Below, piece after piece: positions 33,464 through 42,514 of a stretch of 64,000 nt of DNA. The translations under genes were made by a program, and so were the position numbers. The stretch comes from an uncultured Elusimicrobiales bacterium. Its GTDB lineage: Bacteria > Elusimicrobiota > Elusimicrobia > Elusimicrobiales > Elusimicrobiaceae. Where the stretch lies: contig CALUXB010000001.1 in assembly GCA_944324645.1 (NCBI GenBank), positions 616,837 to 680,836 on the forward strand, given 5' to 3'. How positions within the stretch are numbered: position 1 is the stretch's first letter; every line of letters begins with the position of its first letter. Below the pieces are notes generated by a model. It was given only the letters and a program-made list of their open reading frames with translations. It was not told the DNA's origin and did not search any database.

Positions 33464-35248
33464 ATGTATCAGTATCCATATGAGTATGATGTGATTGTAA
33501 TAGGCGGCGGGCACGCCGGCTGTGAGGCGGCCTTGGCGGCGGCAAAAACCGGCGCTAAGACGCTTCTTATCAGCCAAAGCCTAGACACCATAGCCCAGAT
33601 GTCCTGTAATCCTTCCATTGGCGGTATAGCCAAAGGGCAAATCGTGCGGGAAATAGACGCCCTGGGCGGGGCTATGGGCTTAGTGACAGACAGCGCCGCC
33701 GTGCATTACCATATGCTCAACACCGGCAAAGGCCCTGCTGTGCATTCCCCGCGCGTGCAGTGCGATAAAAAAGCCTATCAATTTAACTTTAAACATACTC
33801 TGGAGCGCCAGCCCAACCTGGATATTATGCAGGACGAAGCGGCCCAAATTACCACTTCAGACGGGGCGGTATCCGGCGTGATGACCCTGCGCCATACGTT
33901 TTACCGCGCCAAAACCGTGGTGTTGACCACAGGCACTTTTTTAGGCGGCACCATTCATATAGGCGAAGAAGTGTTCCCCGGCGGGCGTTATAACGATATG
34001 CCCAGCAACGAGCTTTCTAAATCTTTAAAATCCCTGGGCTTGCATATTATTCGCTTTAAAACGGGCACGCCTATGCGCGTCAATGCGCGCGGAATTGATT
34101 TTTCCAAATTCCGCCTGCAGCCTTCAGACGACCCCTTGCAGCCCATTTCGCACTTTACAGACGCAAAAGAGCAGTCTAAGCGCCATTTTTTAAGTTGTTA
34201 TATTACCCGCACGACGGAAGAAACCGATAAAATTTTGCGCGAAAATTTAAACCGCTCCGCTATGTACAGCGGCAAAATACACGCCTTGGGGCCGCGCTAT
34301 TGCCCGTCGGTGGAAGATAAAACGAAAAAATTCCCGGATATGAAAACCCACCCGCTTTTCTTGGAGCCGGAGGGCAGCAATACCGAAGAATTTTATATAC
34401 AGGGTTTCTCTACCAGTATGCCCGAAGAAGTGCAGCGGGCGTTGTTAAAATCGGTGCCGGGGCTGGAAAACGCTTCCATTACCCGCCCGGGTTATGCCAT
34501 AGAGTATGACTTTTCCAACCCGATGGATTTGTTCTCTTCATTAGAAAGCAAAATTGTGCCGGGGCTTTTCTGCGCCGGGCAAATCAACGGCACCACCGGC
34601 TATGAAGAGGCCGGGGGGCAGGGCTTTGTTGCCGGCGTCAACGCCGCGCGCAAGACCCGCGCCCAAGAGCCTTTTGTGCTGCGCCGCGACGAGGCCTATA
34701 TCGGCGTGCTAATAGACGACCTGGTAACCAAAGGCGTCAATGAGCCCTACCGTATGTTCACTTCCCGCGCCGAATACCGCATTTTGCTGCGCAACGATAA
34801 TGCCGACCTGCGCCTGTGCCCCTACGGTTTTAAGCTGGGCACGCTGGACGCAAAATATAAAAAAGCGTTTGAAAATTACCAAAAACAGGTGGAGCTGCTT
34901 AAAGCCAACCCGGCCCACACCATTGACGAAACGGATTTGTATCCGTGGACGGCAGAAAAAGTGCGCTTTCACGTTGACGTGTTTCAAAAGTACGCCGGTT
35001 ATTACGAGCGCAACCGCAAAGACGCAGAAAAACTGGCCCAGGCGGAAAACATTGTCATTCCGGAAGGGTTTGACCCGTCCGCCGTCAAAGGCATTTTGAT
35101 AGAAAGCAGCCAAAAACTTAAAACCGTCCGCCCGCGCACATTGGGCCAGGCGGCGCGTATCCCCGGCGTAACGCCGGCGGATATACAGCTGCTGGCTATT
35201 CACATAGAACGCTACCGGAGGCTGAACCGTGCAAAACAAAATGCGTGA
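33464..35248 (+). CDS. mnmG: tRNA modification enzyme MnmG (GidA)
   Basis: A 594-residue FAD enzyme, partner of MnmE. The FAD motif is VIVIGGGHAGCEAALAAAKTG (split around residue 10-30). Further family blocks are QMSCNPSIGGIAKGQIVREIDALGG, GTFLGGTIHIGE, RFKTGTPMRVN and GQINGTTGYEEAGGQGFVAGVNAA. The length is slightly short of the common 620 to 630. The start lies 6 nt after mnmE; its end overlaps rsmG by 20 bp. Confidence 0.96.
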   Translation: MYQYPYEYDVIVIGGGHAGCEAALAAAKTGAKTLLISQSLDTIAQMSCNPSIGGIAKGQIVREIDALGGAMGLVTDSAAVHYHMLNTGKGPAVHSPRVQCDKKAYQFNFKHTLERQPNLDIMQDEAAQITTSDGAVSGVMTLRHTFYRAKTVVLTTGTFLGGTIHIGEEVFPGGRYNDMPSNELSKSLKSLGLHIIRFKTGTPMRVNARGIDFSKFRLQPSDDPLQPISHFTDAKEQSKRHFLSCYITRTTEETDKILRENLNRSAMYSGKIHALGPRYCPSVEDKTKKFPDMKTHPLFLEPEGSNTEEFYIQGFSTSMPEEVQRALLKSVPGLENASITRPGYAIEYDFSNPMDLFSSLESKIVPGLFCAGQINGTTGYEEAGGQGFVAGVNAARKTRAQEPFVLRRDEAYIGVLIDDLVTKGVNEPYRMFTSRAEYRILLRNDNADLRLCPYGFKLGTLDAKYKKAFENYQKQVELLKANPAHTIDETDLYPWTAEKVRFHVDVFQKYAGYYERNRKDAEKLAQAENIVIPEGFDPSAVKGILIESSQKLKTVRPRTLGQAARIPGVTPADIQLLAIHIERYRRLNRAKQNA

Positions 35249-35885
35249 GTTTGCCGCTTCTTTGGGATTGGAGTTAAAAGAGCAGCAACTGCAGCTTCTG
35301 GCGGCGTATGCGGAGCTGGTGTGGGAGAAGAAAAATTTTTTAAATTTGACCAGCGTAGCCGATAAAGAGGAAATTTTTACCCGCCATATTTGTGACGGCC
35401 TGGCCGCGGCGGCTTTTTTTAAGCGGGCGGCGGGGGAAAAAGAAGCGTTTTCCCTAGCGGATATGGGCTCCGGGGCGGGCTACATTGGCCTGGCCTGTGC
35501 GGTGGCTTTGCCGCAGGCACAGGTGAGCCTGGTGGAGAGCCTGGAGAAGAGATGTTCTTTTTTAAATTGGGCCGTATTAAAATTAGGCTTAAAAAATGTT
35601 AGTGTAGTACGTATGCGTTTGGGCCAAAAACAAACAGGCCCGTTTGATTTTGTTACAGAGCGCGCTATGGGGCAGATTAACGATATTTTGCCCTGCGTGG
35701 CGTGTGCTGTAAAAGAAGGCGGCCTGTTTGCCGCCTACCAAAGCCAGCCCGCCCAGGCGGACGGGGCATTGGCGGAGCACTTAGGTTTAGTGGAAAAAGA
35801 GCCGGTGTTTTATACCCTGCCGGGGGAAGAAAAAATGCGTTATTTGGCGGTGTTTGCCAAACAAGCGCAGGGGAAAGCGGGATAG
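35229..35885 (+). CDS. rsmG: 16S rRNA (guanine-527-N7) methyltransferase
   Basis: A 218-residue SAM-dependent methyltransferase. The start is the GTG at 35229, because GGAGG lies 7 nt upstream inside mnmG; an ATG four codons later has no such site. The SAM motif is ADMGSGAGYIGLACAVALP (about residues 77-95), preceded by NLTSVADKEEIFTRHICDGL, and VTERAMGQ follows. The mnmG overlap is the normal order for this locus. Confidence 0.94.
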   Translation: MQNKMREFAASLGLELKEQQLQLLAAYAELVWEKKNFLNLTSVADKEEIFTRHICDGLAAAAFFKRAAGEKEAFSLADMGSGAGYIGLACAVALPQAQVSLVESLEKRCSFLNWAVLKLGLKNVSVVRMRLGQKQTGPFDFVTERAMGQINDILPCVACAVKEGGLFAAYQSQPAQADGALAEHLGLVEKEPVFYTLPGEEKMRYLAVFAKQAQGKAG

Positions 35886-35891
35886 GAAACG

Positions 35892-37178
35892 ATGGATGTA
35901 GTCAAACAAATAACCATATTGTTGTGGGTGCTGGGCGCTATTTTAATCGCCCCGCCTGTGCTGCGTTATTTTGATATTGACGTTAAAGAAGCTTATAAAA
36001 AAGTGCTAATGGTGGGAACCCCCGCGGAAAAAAAGCCAGAAGAGCCCGCTAAAAAGCAAAAAATAGACCCTAAAATTTTTGATGAACTTTTTGAAGAACA
36101 CCAGCCCGAAACGCCCCAACAGCGTGCGGCGGTGGAACAAGAGTTTAAAGAATTGATTTCCGGTCTGGAGCAAGTAGGCTCCGTGGCGGTGCCGGAAGAA
36201 AAACACCATATCGTAGGTGTGCCGGCCCAGGTGCGCACAGCCCCCAATCCGCAGCAAAAGGTGCGCTGGCTGCCGCCCCCGCCGGGATTTTTGACCGGGG
36301 AAACCTTCAACTATTTGATTTACCGGGAAAAAGAAGCCGTGGGGGAAAAACTTAAAAAAGTGCTGGATACCATTCACGGCAACCTGATGCTGGATTTGAC
36401 GCCGTTCACGCTGGTGTCCAAACCCAATAAAATTTTGGTAATGCTTTTTGCCCAGCGCGACAGTTATATGAATTTTACCAAACGTCCGCCGTGGTCCGGC
36501 GCCGCTTCAGACTTAAAGGCCGATACGATGTATGTGCTGGAAGGAAAAAGCTTTTACCCGCTTTCCGTGCACGAGCTGACGCATTTGTATTTTGACGGTT
36601 ATTTCCTGCCTACCATCTCTCCGCTGTGGCTCTCGGAAGGTATGGCGGTGTATATGCAAATTTACGCTACCCGCCAAAAGCCCAGCTGGGTGGATAAGAG
36701 CTTAAATAATGTCTTGCAGGGGCGCTATATTCCGCTGGAAACATTAGTGGAAATGGAAGATTTGTCCTCTTTAACCACAGAGCAAGCCGAAATGTGGTAC
36801 AGCCAAGCCTACAGCGTGGTGGATTACCTGCTTAATGAACGCAGCCGCGACGAATTTTACCGCTTTTGTAATGAACTGAAATCCGGCGCGCCTTTGCACC
36901 AGGCGCTTTACCGCGCTTATGGTATGCCTTTTACCAAGGTGTCTGTATTGCAAAACGTATGGCTGCACGATTTGGCTAAACACCCGCAGGGCCATTTGTT
37001 CTTAAATAAAACACCCAAAGCTCCGGTGCCGGCGGAAGTGATTTCCTCTACGCAGACGATTTCCGTGCCGGCGGCCCAGCCAAAACAGCAGCCTGCTGCC
37101 CAAGCCAAAACCCCGCAGAAAACGGTTATCCCCAAACTAAAAATGGTGGAAACAAATGGCTATAAGGGGGGATTTTAA
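35892..37178 (+). CDS. Membrane-anchored peptidase MA-like metalloprotease
   Basis: A 428-residue protein with one N-terminal transmembrane helix (residues 5-24), a charged linker, and a gluzincin-like site: SVHELTHLYFDGYF (HELTH near residue 227) with WLSEGMAVYMQ about 20 residues later supplying the third ligand Glu. This matches the peptidase-MA-like pattern. The C-terminus is a Pro/Ala/Gln-rich tail. It probably acts on the outer face of the inner membrane. It lies between rsmG and rsmH with a one-base stop/start overlap (TAATG), at the place where mraZ often heads the division cluster. Confidence 0.75.
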   Translation: MDVVKQITILLWVLGAILIAPPVLRYFDIDVKEAYKKVLMVGTPAEKKPEEPAKKQKIDPKIFDELFEEHQPETPQQRAAVEQEFKELISGLEQVGSVAVPEEKHHIVGVPAQVRTAPNPQQKVRWLPPPPGFLTGETFNYLIYREKEAVGEKLKKVLDTIHGNLMLDLTPFTLVSKPNKILVMLFAQRDSYMNFTKRPPWSGAASDLKADTMYVLEGKSFYPLSVHELTHLYFDGYFLPTISPLWLSEGMAVYMQIYATRQKPSWVDKSLNNVLQGRYIPLETLVEMEDLSSLTTEQAEMWYSQAYSVVDYLLNERSRDEFYRFCNELKSGAPLHQALYRAYGMPFTKVSVLQNVWLHDLAKHPQGHLFLNKTPKAPVPAEVISSTQTISVPAAQPKQQPAAQAKTPQKTVIPKLKMVETNGYKGGF

Positions 37179-38059
37179 TGAGCCAACAGTGGACGCATAT
37201 CCCCGTTTTGGCAGAGCAGGCGGCCCAGCTTCTTTTGACCCGTTTGGACGGGGTGTATGTGGACGGCACGTTGGGGCTGGGGGGGCACACAGCGTATTTC
37301 TTGGCGCGTTTGGGGCCGCAGGCGCGTATCTTTGGGTTTGACAAAGACCAAGAAGCTCTGGCTATGGCCCGCGCGCGCGTAAATGACCCGCGTTTGACGG
37401 CGGTACACGCTTCATACACCCAGGCGGCGCACGTGCTGCAAGCGGCCGGCATAGACGGAGCGGACGGGGCCTTATTTGATTTGGGGCTAAGTTCGTACCA
37501 GCTAGACAATCCGGCCCGCGGCTTTAGCCTGCTGCGAAACGGACCGCTGGATATGCGTTTTGATTTGTCCTCCCCGCTGACGGCGGCGCAGATAGTCAAT
37601 GAATGGGGACTAACGGATTTAGAGCGTATTTTGACCGATTTTGGCGAAGAGAGAAACGCCCACGCTATTGCGATGGCCATTATGGCAGCGCGGCGGCAGG
37701 GGCGCATAGAAACGACTTTTGATTTGAAAAAAATAGTGGAAAGCGTAGTGCGCGGGCGCGGCAAAATACACCCGGCTACGCAAACTTTTCAAGCCTTGCG
37801 TATTGCGGTAAATGACGAGCTGGGCTGCGTGCGCACCGTGCTGGAAGTGCTGCAAAAGGTTATTAAACCGGGCGGACGGGCCGGGATTATTACCTTTCAT
37901 TCTTTGGAAGACCGGTTAGTTAAAAACCGTTTTAAAGAACTTGCTGCCGGCGGCGGTTGGCGGCTGGTTACGAAACACGTAGTGGCGCCCACATACGAAG
38001 AGGTGCGTCAAAACCCGAGGGCCCGCAGCGCCAAACTGCGGGTGATAGAGCGCTTATGA
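37178..38059 (+). CDS. rsmH: 16S rRNA (cytosine-1402-N4) methyltransferase
   Basis: A 293-residue MraW-type methyltransferase. Motifs: HIPVLAEQAAQLL at the N-terminus, DGTLGLGGHTAYFLARL for SAM, LFDLGLSSYQLDNPARGFS, HPATQTFQALRIAVNDEL and TFHSLEDRLVKNRFK. It is the first division-cluster gene here and overlaps the upstream stop by one base and ftsL by ATGA. Confidence 0.96.
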   Translation: MSQQWTHIPVLAEQAAQLLLTRLDGVYVDGTLGLGGHTAYFLARLGPQARIFGFDKDQEALAMARARVNDPRLTAVHASYTQAAHVLQAAGIDGADGALFDLGLSSYQLDNPARGFSLLRNGPLDMRFDLSSPLTAAQIVNEWGLTDLERILTDFGEERNAHAIAMAIMAARRQGRIETTFDLKKIVESVVRGRGKIHPATQTFQALRIAVNDELGCVRTVLEVLQKVIKPGGRAGIITFHSLEDRLVKNRFKELAAGGGWRLVTKHVVAPTYEEVRQNPRARSAKLRVIERL

Positions 38060-38310
38060 AATTGTTTGGAATCGTGTTTGCCATTAGTGTTTTTGCGTTT
38101 GGGGTGGTAATGATGCGTATTGAAATTAACCGCTCCGGGCGCAGTATTGGAAAATTGCAAAACGAAGTGGAAATCAAGCGGGCGCGCAATCAGTATTTGG
38201 AGCTGGAAGTAATCCGCCTGCAAAGCCCGCAGACGGTGCAGCAAATGGCGCAGGAAAAACTGCATTTGCGTCCTACGCCTCCGCAGAATGTGATGGTGCT
38301 GGAAGATTAA
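38056..38310 (+). CDS. ftsL: FtsL-like division protein
   Basis: An 84-residue bitopic membrane protein: hydrophobic helix (FGIVFAISVFAFGVVMM), then a coiled-coil-like stretch (SIGKLQNEVEIKRARNQYLELEVIRLQ) and the ending VQQMAQEKLHLRPTPPQNVMVLED typical of FtsL. The call rests on architecture and on its place between rsmH and ftsI. The start overlaps the rsmH stop (ATGA); its own stop abuts the ftsI ATG. Confidence 0.85.
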   Translation: MKLFGIVFAISVFAFGVVMMRIEINRSGRSIGKLQNEVEIKRARNQYLELEVIRLQSPQTVQQMAQEKLHLRPTPPQNVMVLED

Positions 38311-40035
38311 ATGTTTAAACAAAACAATCCTTTTGCTTATAACGCCAAAACCCGTATGAAAATTTGCGGGCTGTTGTGTCTGCTGGCGCCAGTCTGTATT
38401 GGGGCGCAGCTGTTTTATATGCAAACTTTCCGACACGATGAATTGGTTTCTAAGGCGGAGCGGGCTATTTATAACTTTTTGGATGAAGACCGTTGGCGCG
38501 GAAAAATTTACGATACAAACGGTAAATTTTTGGCCGAATCGGTGCGTACCCATTCTTGCGGTATCAGCAAACGCTATGTAAAAGACAAGAAAAAAACATT
38601 GGATTTTTTGGCTGAAACGCTGGGTCTTTCCCGCCGGAATATAGAGCGTAAATGGAACCGCAACCGCAATTTCTTTTTCGTGGCAAAAAAAATTAAGCCG
38701 GACGTGTATATGGAGATACAGCCCATTTTGCGCACCTCGCTGGGGCAGGGGCTGGATTTAACCCCGGAATATGAACGCGTGCACCCCTACGGAAACAGCG
38801 CCATAGACATTTTAGGGGCGGCTAATTCTAAAAATTTGGGGCTTTCGGGTATAGAGCTGATGTTTAACAGCGAGCTTAGCCAAGAAATCAGCCGCCGCCG
38901 CGCCAAACGCGCCCGCCGCGGGGAATTGATTTACGACCGCAGTTTAAAAGAAGAACGCTCCGTAGGCAGCGTCTATTTGACGATTGATATTTTGGCGCAG
39001 TATTACGCAGAGCAAGCCTTGGCTAAAGCGGTCAAAGATTATGAGCCGGAACGCGGAATTATCTTAGTGCAGCAGCCGCAAACGGGGCGTATTTTGGCGG
39101 CGGCTTCCTATCCGCGTAAAGACGGGCAGTCGCTGGCGTTTCAATTTACTTATGAGCCGGGCTCCACCTTTAAAACCATTGCCATAGCCTCTGCCTTGGA
39201 CGCGGGAGTGGTGTCTATCAATGACCCTATAGATATGAGCGGGCGCAAGTGGGAAATTGCCCGCGGGGTGGTGGTGCGCGACAATCAGCACGACAAAGAT
39301 GAGCTGACCATTCCGGAGATTATGGCGGTGTCTTCTAATATCGGCGCCGGTAAAATTGCGCTGGAATTAGGGGCTAAAAACCTGTTCTATTACATCACGG
39401 CTTTTGGCTTTGGCACCAAGACGGATATTAATTTTAATGGCGAGTCTAAAGGGTCTGTGCCGTCTTACACTCGCTGGACGGTGGTGGATACCGCCACCAA
39501 AGGCTATGGGTATGGTATTGCATTAACGCCTATCCAGTTAATCGGGGCTTATTCAGCCATTGCCAACGGCGGCTATCTGATGCAGCCGCATTTGGTGGAC
39601 CGTATTGAATATGCTGACGGACGCGTGCAGAAAAAAGCCGAAGTGCAGCGCATTCGCCGCGTGATTAAGCCGGAAACGGCACAAACAATGAAAAAGGTGT
39701 TAGAGCACGTGGTGAAAGAAGGCTCCGGCAAGAAAGCCCAAATTAAGGGTTACAGCGTGGCAGGAAAAACCGGCACGGCGGAAAAAGTAAGTAAAGAGGG
39801 CGGCTATGCCAAACGCCACCACGTAGTGTCTTTTTGTGGATTTACGCCCATAGAGGACCCGCGCTTTACTATTTTAGTTATCTTGGATAATCCGGCTAAA
39901 TATACTTTTGGCGGTACGGCGGCGGCCCCGGTGTTTAAAGAAGTGGCGGAGGGGCTGCTGGCTATGGAGGCGGTGGCGCCGGACCGGCCGGAAGAATTGC
40001 AGCCGGATACAAAAAAGAAAAAGATTTCACAGTAA
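38311..40035 (+). CDS. ftsI: Division transpeptidase (PBP2b/PBP3 class)
   Basis: A 574-residue class B penicillin-binding protein. An N-terminal membrane helix (about 17-35) and PBP dimer domain precede the transpeptidase domain with the SxxK motif EPGSTFKTIA (around residue 283), the SxN motif SSN and the KTG motif AGKTGTAE. The C-terminal tail is short and Lys-rich. It cross-links septal peptidoglycan with FtsW. Its position directly after ftsL and before murF supports FtsI rather than PBP2. Confidence 0.94.
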   Translation: MFKQNNPFAYNAKTRMKICGLLCLLAPVCIGAQLFYMQTFRHDELVSKAERAIYNFLDEDRWRGKIYDTNGKFLAESVRTHSCGISKRYVKDKKKTLDFLAETLGLSRRNIERKWNRNRNFFFVAKKIKPDVYMEIQPILRTSLGQGLDLTPEYERVHPYGNSAIDILGAANSKNLGLSGIELMFNSELSQEISRRRAKRARRGELIYDRSLKEERSVGSVYLTIDILAQYYAEQALAKAVKDYEPERGIILVQQPQTGRILAAASYPRKDGQSLAFQFTYEPGSTFKTIAIASALDAGVVSINDPIDMSGRKWEIARGVVVRDNQHDKDELTIPEIMAVSSNIGAGKIALELGAKNLFYYITAFGFGTKTDINFNGESKGSVPSYTRWTVVDTATKGYGYGIALTPIQLIGAYSAIANGGYLMQPHLVDRIEYADGRVQKKAEVQRIRRVIKPETAQTMKKVLEHVVKEGSGKKAQIKGYSVAGKTGTAEKVSKEGGYAKRHHVVSFCGFTPIEDPRFTILVILDNPAKYTFGGTAAAPVFKEVAEGLLAMEAVAPDRPEELQPDTKKKKISQ

Positions 40036-40051
40036 TTTTTAAGGAGAACGT

Positions 40052-41398
40052 ATGAAATTAAACTTGACCTTATCTAAACTGGCTTCTATTACGGGAGGGG
40101 TTTTGCACGCCAAAGACCCGCAAACTAAAATTCAATCTTTTGTTACCGACAGCCGGGTGCTTTCTGCTGGGGATGCTTTTTGGGCGCTTAAAGGTCGCCA
40201 GCACGACGCACACAGCTTTCTGGATCAAGTAGTACAAAAAGGAGCCTCTTTAGTTATTGGGGAAAAGGGCCGCCTGGCGGCGGCTGCCGCCGCCGGGGTG
40301 GATACATTGGAAGTAGAACACTCTTTGCAAGCGTTGCAGGCATTGGCTAAATATCACCGTTTAAACAGCACGCTTAAAATAGCCGCCATTACCGGATCTA
40401 ACGGCAAAAGCACCACCAAACAAATGCTTAAATCCATCTGCCAGCAAGCGGGGGAAACGGTGGCCAATATGGGCAATTTTAATAATCAGTTTGGGGTTCC
40501 GTTCTCTTTGTTGGAGATACAGCCCAAACATAAATTTGGTGTTTTTGAACTGGGCGCCTCTCACCCGGGCGACATTGCCGAAACGGCTTGCCTGACCGTG
40601 CCGGATGTGGCGGTAATTACCAATGTGTCTGCCGCGCATTTGGAGTTTTTTAAAGATTTGGAAACGGTATATAAAACCAAAACAGAAATCGTGCCCTGTA
40701 TTGCCGCAGGCGGCACATTAGTTTATAATGCAGATGATGAAATGCTGCGCCGCTTGGGCGCCTATAAAGGAAAAGCGATTAGTTTTGGCTTTTCGCCCAA
40801 TGCGGATTTGCGTGTTTTGGAAACGGAAAATTTCTCTTTTACTTATAAAAATGAAGCGTATGTAATAGACGTGCATTTGTTGCGCCACGACAAACTAAAC
40901 GCCGCCGCCGCCTGTGCAGCAGCCATTGCGTTGGGGTTGTTTATGGATGATATCAAGAAAGGGCTTCTTTCCTATACTCCTATGCCTATGCGTATGGAGC
41001 GTATGCAGCGGGGGGAAACGGAATTTATTTTGGATTGCTACAACGCCAACCCCGCCAGTATGCAAAACGCCCTGGAGATTTTGGGGCGGGAAGCCGGCTC
41101 CCCGCGTATTGCCGTGTTGGGCGATATGAAAGAGCTGGGCGAAACTTCCAAAAATTACCACCGCCTGGTGGCGCGCTGGCTGCTGGACAATAAAGTGGAT
41201 TATGCTTTCTTAGCCGGGGCGGAAATGAAATACGCCGCAGACGCACTTAAAGAAGACGCTTCTGTTACCGTTGTGTATGGATTGAGCCCAGCCAACTGGG
41301 TGGGAGAGTTAAAAACCCTCTTGGCTAAGCGCGGCGGGGTTTGCTTGTTGAAAGCTTCCCGCGGTATGCAGTTTGAAAATCTGCTCAAGGAGATATAA
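40052..41398 (+). CDS. murF: UDP-MurNAc-tripeptide D-Ala-D-Ala ligase
   Basis: A 448-residue Mur ligase adding D-Ala-D-Ala to the cytoplasmic precursor. ATP loop AITGSNGKSTTKQMLKS (about residues 111-127), then NFNNQFGVPFSLLEI, FELGASHPGDIA and DCYNANPASMQNALEIL as in MurF. AGGAG precedes the start. It follows ftsI directly, with no murE between them as would be common in other bacteria. Confidence 0.94.
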   Translation: MKLNLTLSKLASITGGVLHAKDPQTKIQSFVTDSRVLSAGDAFWALKGRQHDAHSFLDQVVQKGASLVIGEKGRLAAAAAAGVDTLEVEHSLQALQALAKYHRLNSTLKIAAITGSNGKSTTKQMLKSICQQAGETVANMGNFNNQFGVPFSLLEIQPKHKFGVFELGASHPGDIAETACLTVPDVAVITNVSAAHLEFFKDLETVYKTKTEIVPCIAAGGTLVYNADDEMLRRLGAYKGKAISFGFSPNADLRVLETENFSFTYKNEAYVIDVHLLRHDKLNAAAACAAAIALGLFMDDIKKGLLSYTPMPMRMERMQRGETEFILDCYNANPASMQNALEILGREAGSPRIAVLGDMKELGETSKNYHRLVARWLLDNKVDYAFLAGAEMKYAADALKEDASVTVVYGLSPANWVGELKTLLAKRGGVCLLKASRGMQFENLLKEI

Positions 41399-41399
41399 G

Positions 41400-42485
41400 A
41401 TGCTTTATTACCTCTCTCTGTTTAAAGACGATTTAAGTTTTTTGAATATCTTTAATTACATTACTTTCCGCACCGGCGGCGCGATTGTAACGGCGTTTTT
41501 ATTGTCCCTTTTGCTGGGCCCGGCTTTGGTGCGCAAGCTGCGCTCTTTTAAAATCCAGCAAATAGAGCGCGAATATGGCCCGGCGTCCCATTTATCTAAA
41601 AGCGGCACGCCTACTATGGGGGGGCTGCTGATTTTGGTAACGCTTCTGTTGAGCGTATTGCTTTGGGCGCGTCTGGACAGCGCTTATATTGGGCTGATGC
41701 TTTTTACTACGGTGTGTTTGGCTTTTGCAGGGATTATGGACGATTATACCAAGCTGGTCAAACATAACCCCGAAGGGATGCCTTCTTCTTTAAAGTTGGC
41801 TATCCAAATTTTTACCGCCGTGGTGGTGGTGGGGTATTTGGCCTTAAACCCGCCCAACGGACAATATGCCACGTCGCTCATTATTCCGTATGTAAGCAAA
41901 ACGTTTGTGGATTTGTCTGTGTTTTACTTTGCTTTTTCTATGTTGGTTATTGTGGGTGCGTCTAATGCCACCAATTTGACTGACGGCTTGGATGGATTAG
42001 CCAGCGGATGTATGGTCTTTGCCGCTATTACCTATGCGGTTTTTGCCTATTTGGCAGGCAATATTAATTTTGCCGATTACCTCAAAATTATTTATGTGCC
42101 TGGCGCTGGGGAAGTTTCTGTGTTTTTAGGGGCGCTGGTGGGGGCGTGCTTGGGTTTCTTGTGGTTTAATTCCTATCCCGCCAGTGTATTTATGGGGGAT
42201 ACCAGCTCTTTGTTTTTGGGCGGAGTATTGGGCACGGCGGCTCTCATTGTAAAACAGGAATTGCTTCTGCCTATTGCCGGCGGTATTTTTGTGCTGGAAA
42301 CGGTTTCTGTAATGCTGCAAATGGGATATTTTAAGTTGACCCACGGCAAACGCCTCTTTAAAATGGCGCCTATTCACCACCATTTTGAACTGTGCGGGGT
42401 GCCGGAACCCAAGGTGATTGTGCGTTTTTGGATTATGGGGGCAATGCTGATGTTATTGGCGTTGGCTTCTTTAAAAATTCGTTAA
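41400..42485 (+). CDS. mraY: Phospho-MurNAc-pentapeptide transferase
   Basis: A 361-residue polytopic enzyme that makes lipid I from UDP-MurNAc-pentapeptide and undecaprenyl phosphate. The start (MLYYLSLFKDD) follows AAGGAG inside the murF end. Motifs: SKSGTPTMGG, GIMDDYTKL (first Asp cluster), NATNLTDGLDGLASG, FMGDTSSLFLGG, and the triple-His APIHHHFE near the C-terminus. The length is typical. Confidence 0.96.
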   Translation: MLYYLSLFKDDLSFLNIFNYITFRTGGAIVTAFLLSLLLGPALVRKLRSFKIQQIEREYGPASHLSKSGTPTMGGLLILVTLLLSVLLWARLDSAYIGLMLFTTVCLAFAGIMDDYTKLVKHNPEGMPSSLKLAIQIFTAVVVVGYLALNPPNGQYATSLIIPYVSKTFVDLSVFYFAFSMLVIVGASNATNLTDGLDGLASGCMVFAAITYAVFAYLAGNINFADYLKIIYVPGAGEVSVFLGALVGACLGFLWFNSYPASVFMGDTSSLFLGGVLGTAALIVKQELLLPIAGGIFVLETVSVMLQMGYFKLTHGKRLFKMAPIHHHFELCGVPEPKVIVRFWIMGAMLMLLALASLKIR

Positions 42486-42514
42486 AAGAACTAGCAAAAA
42501 TACGCAAACATATT

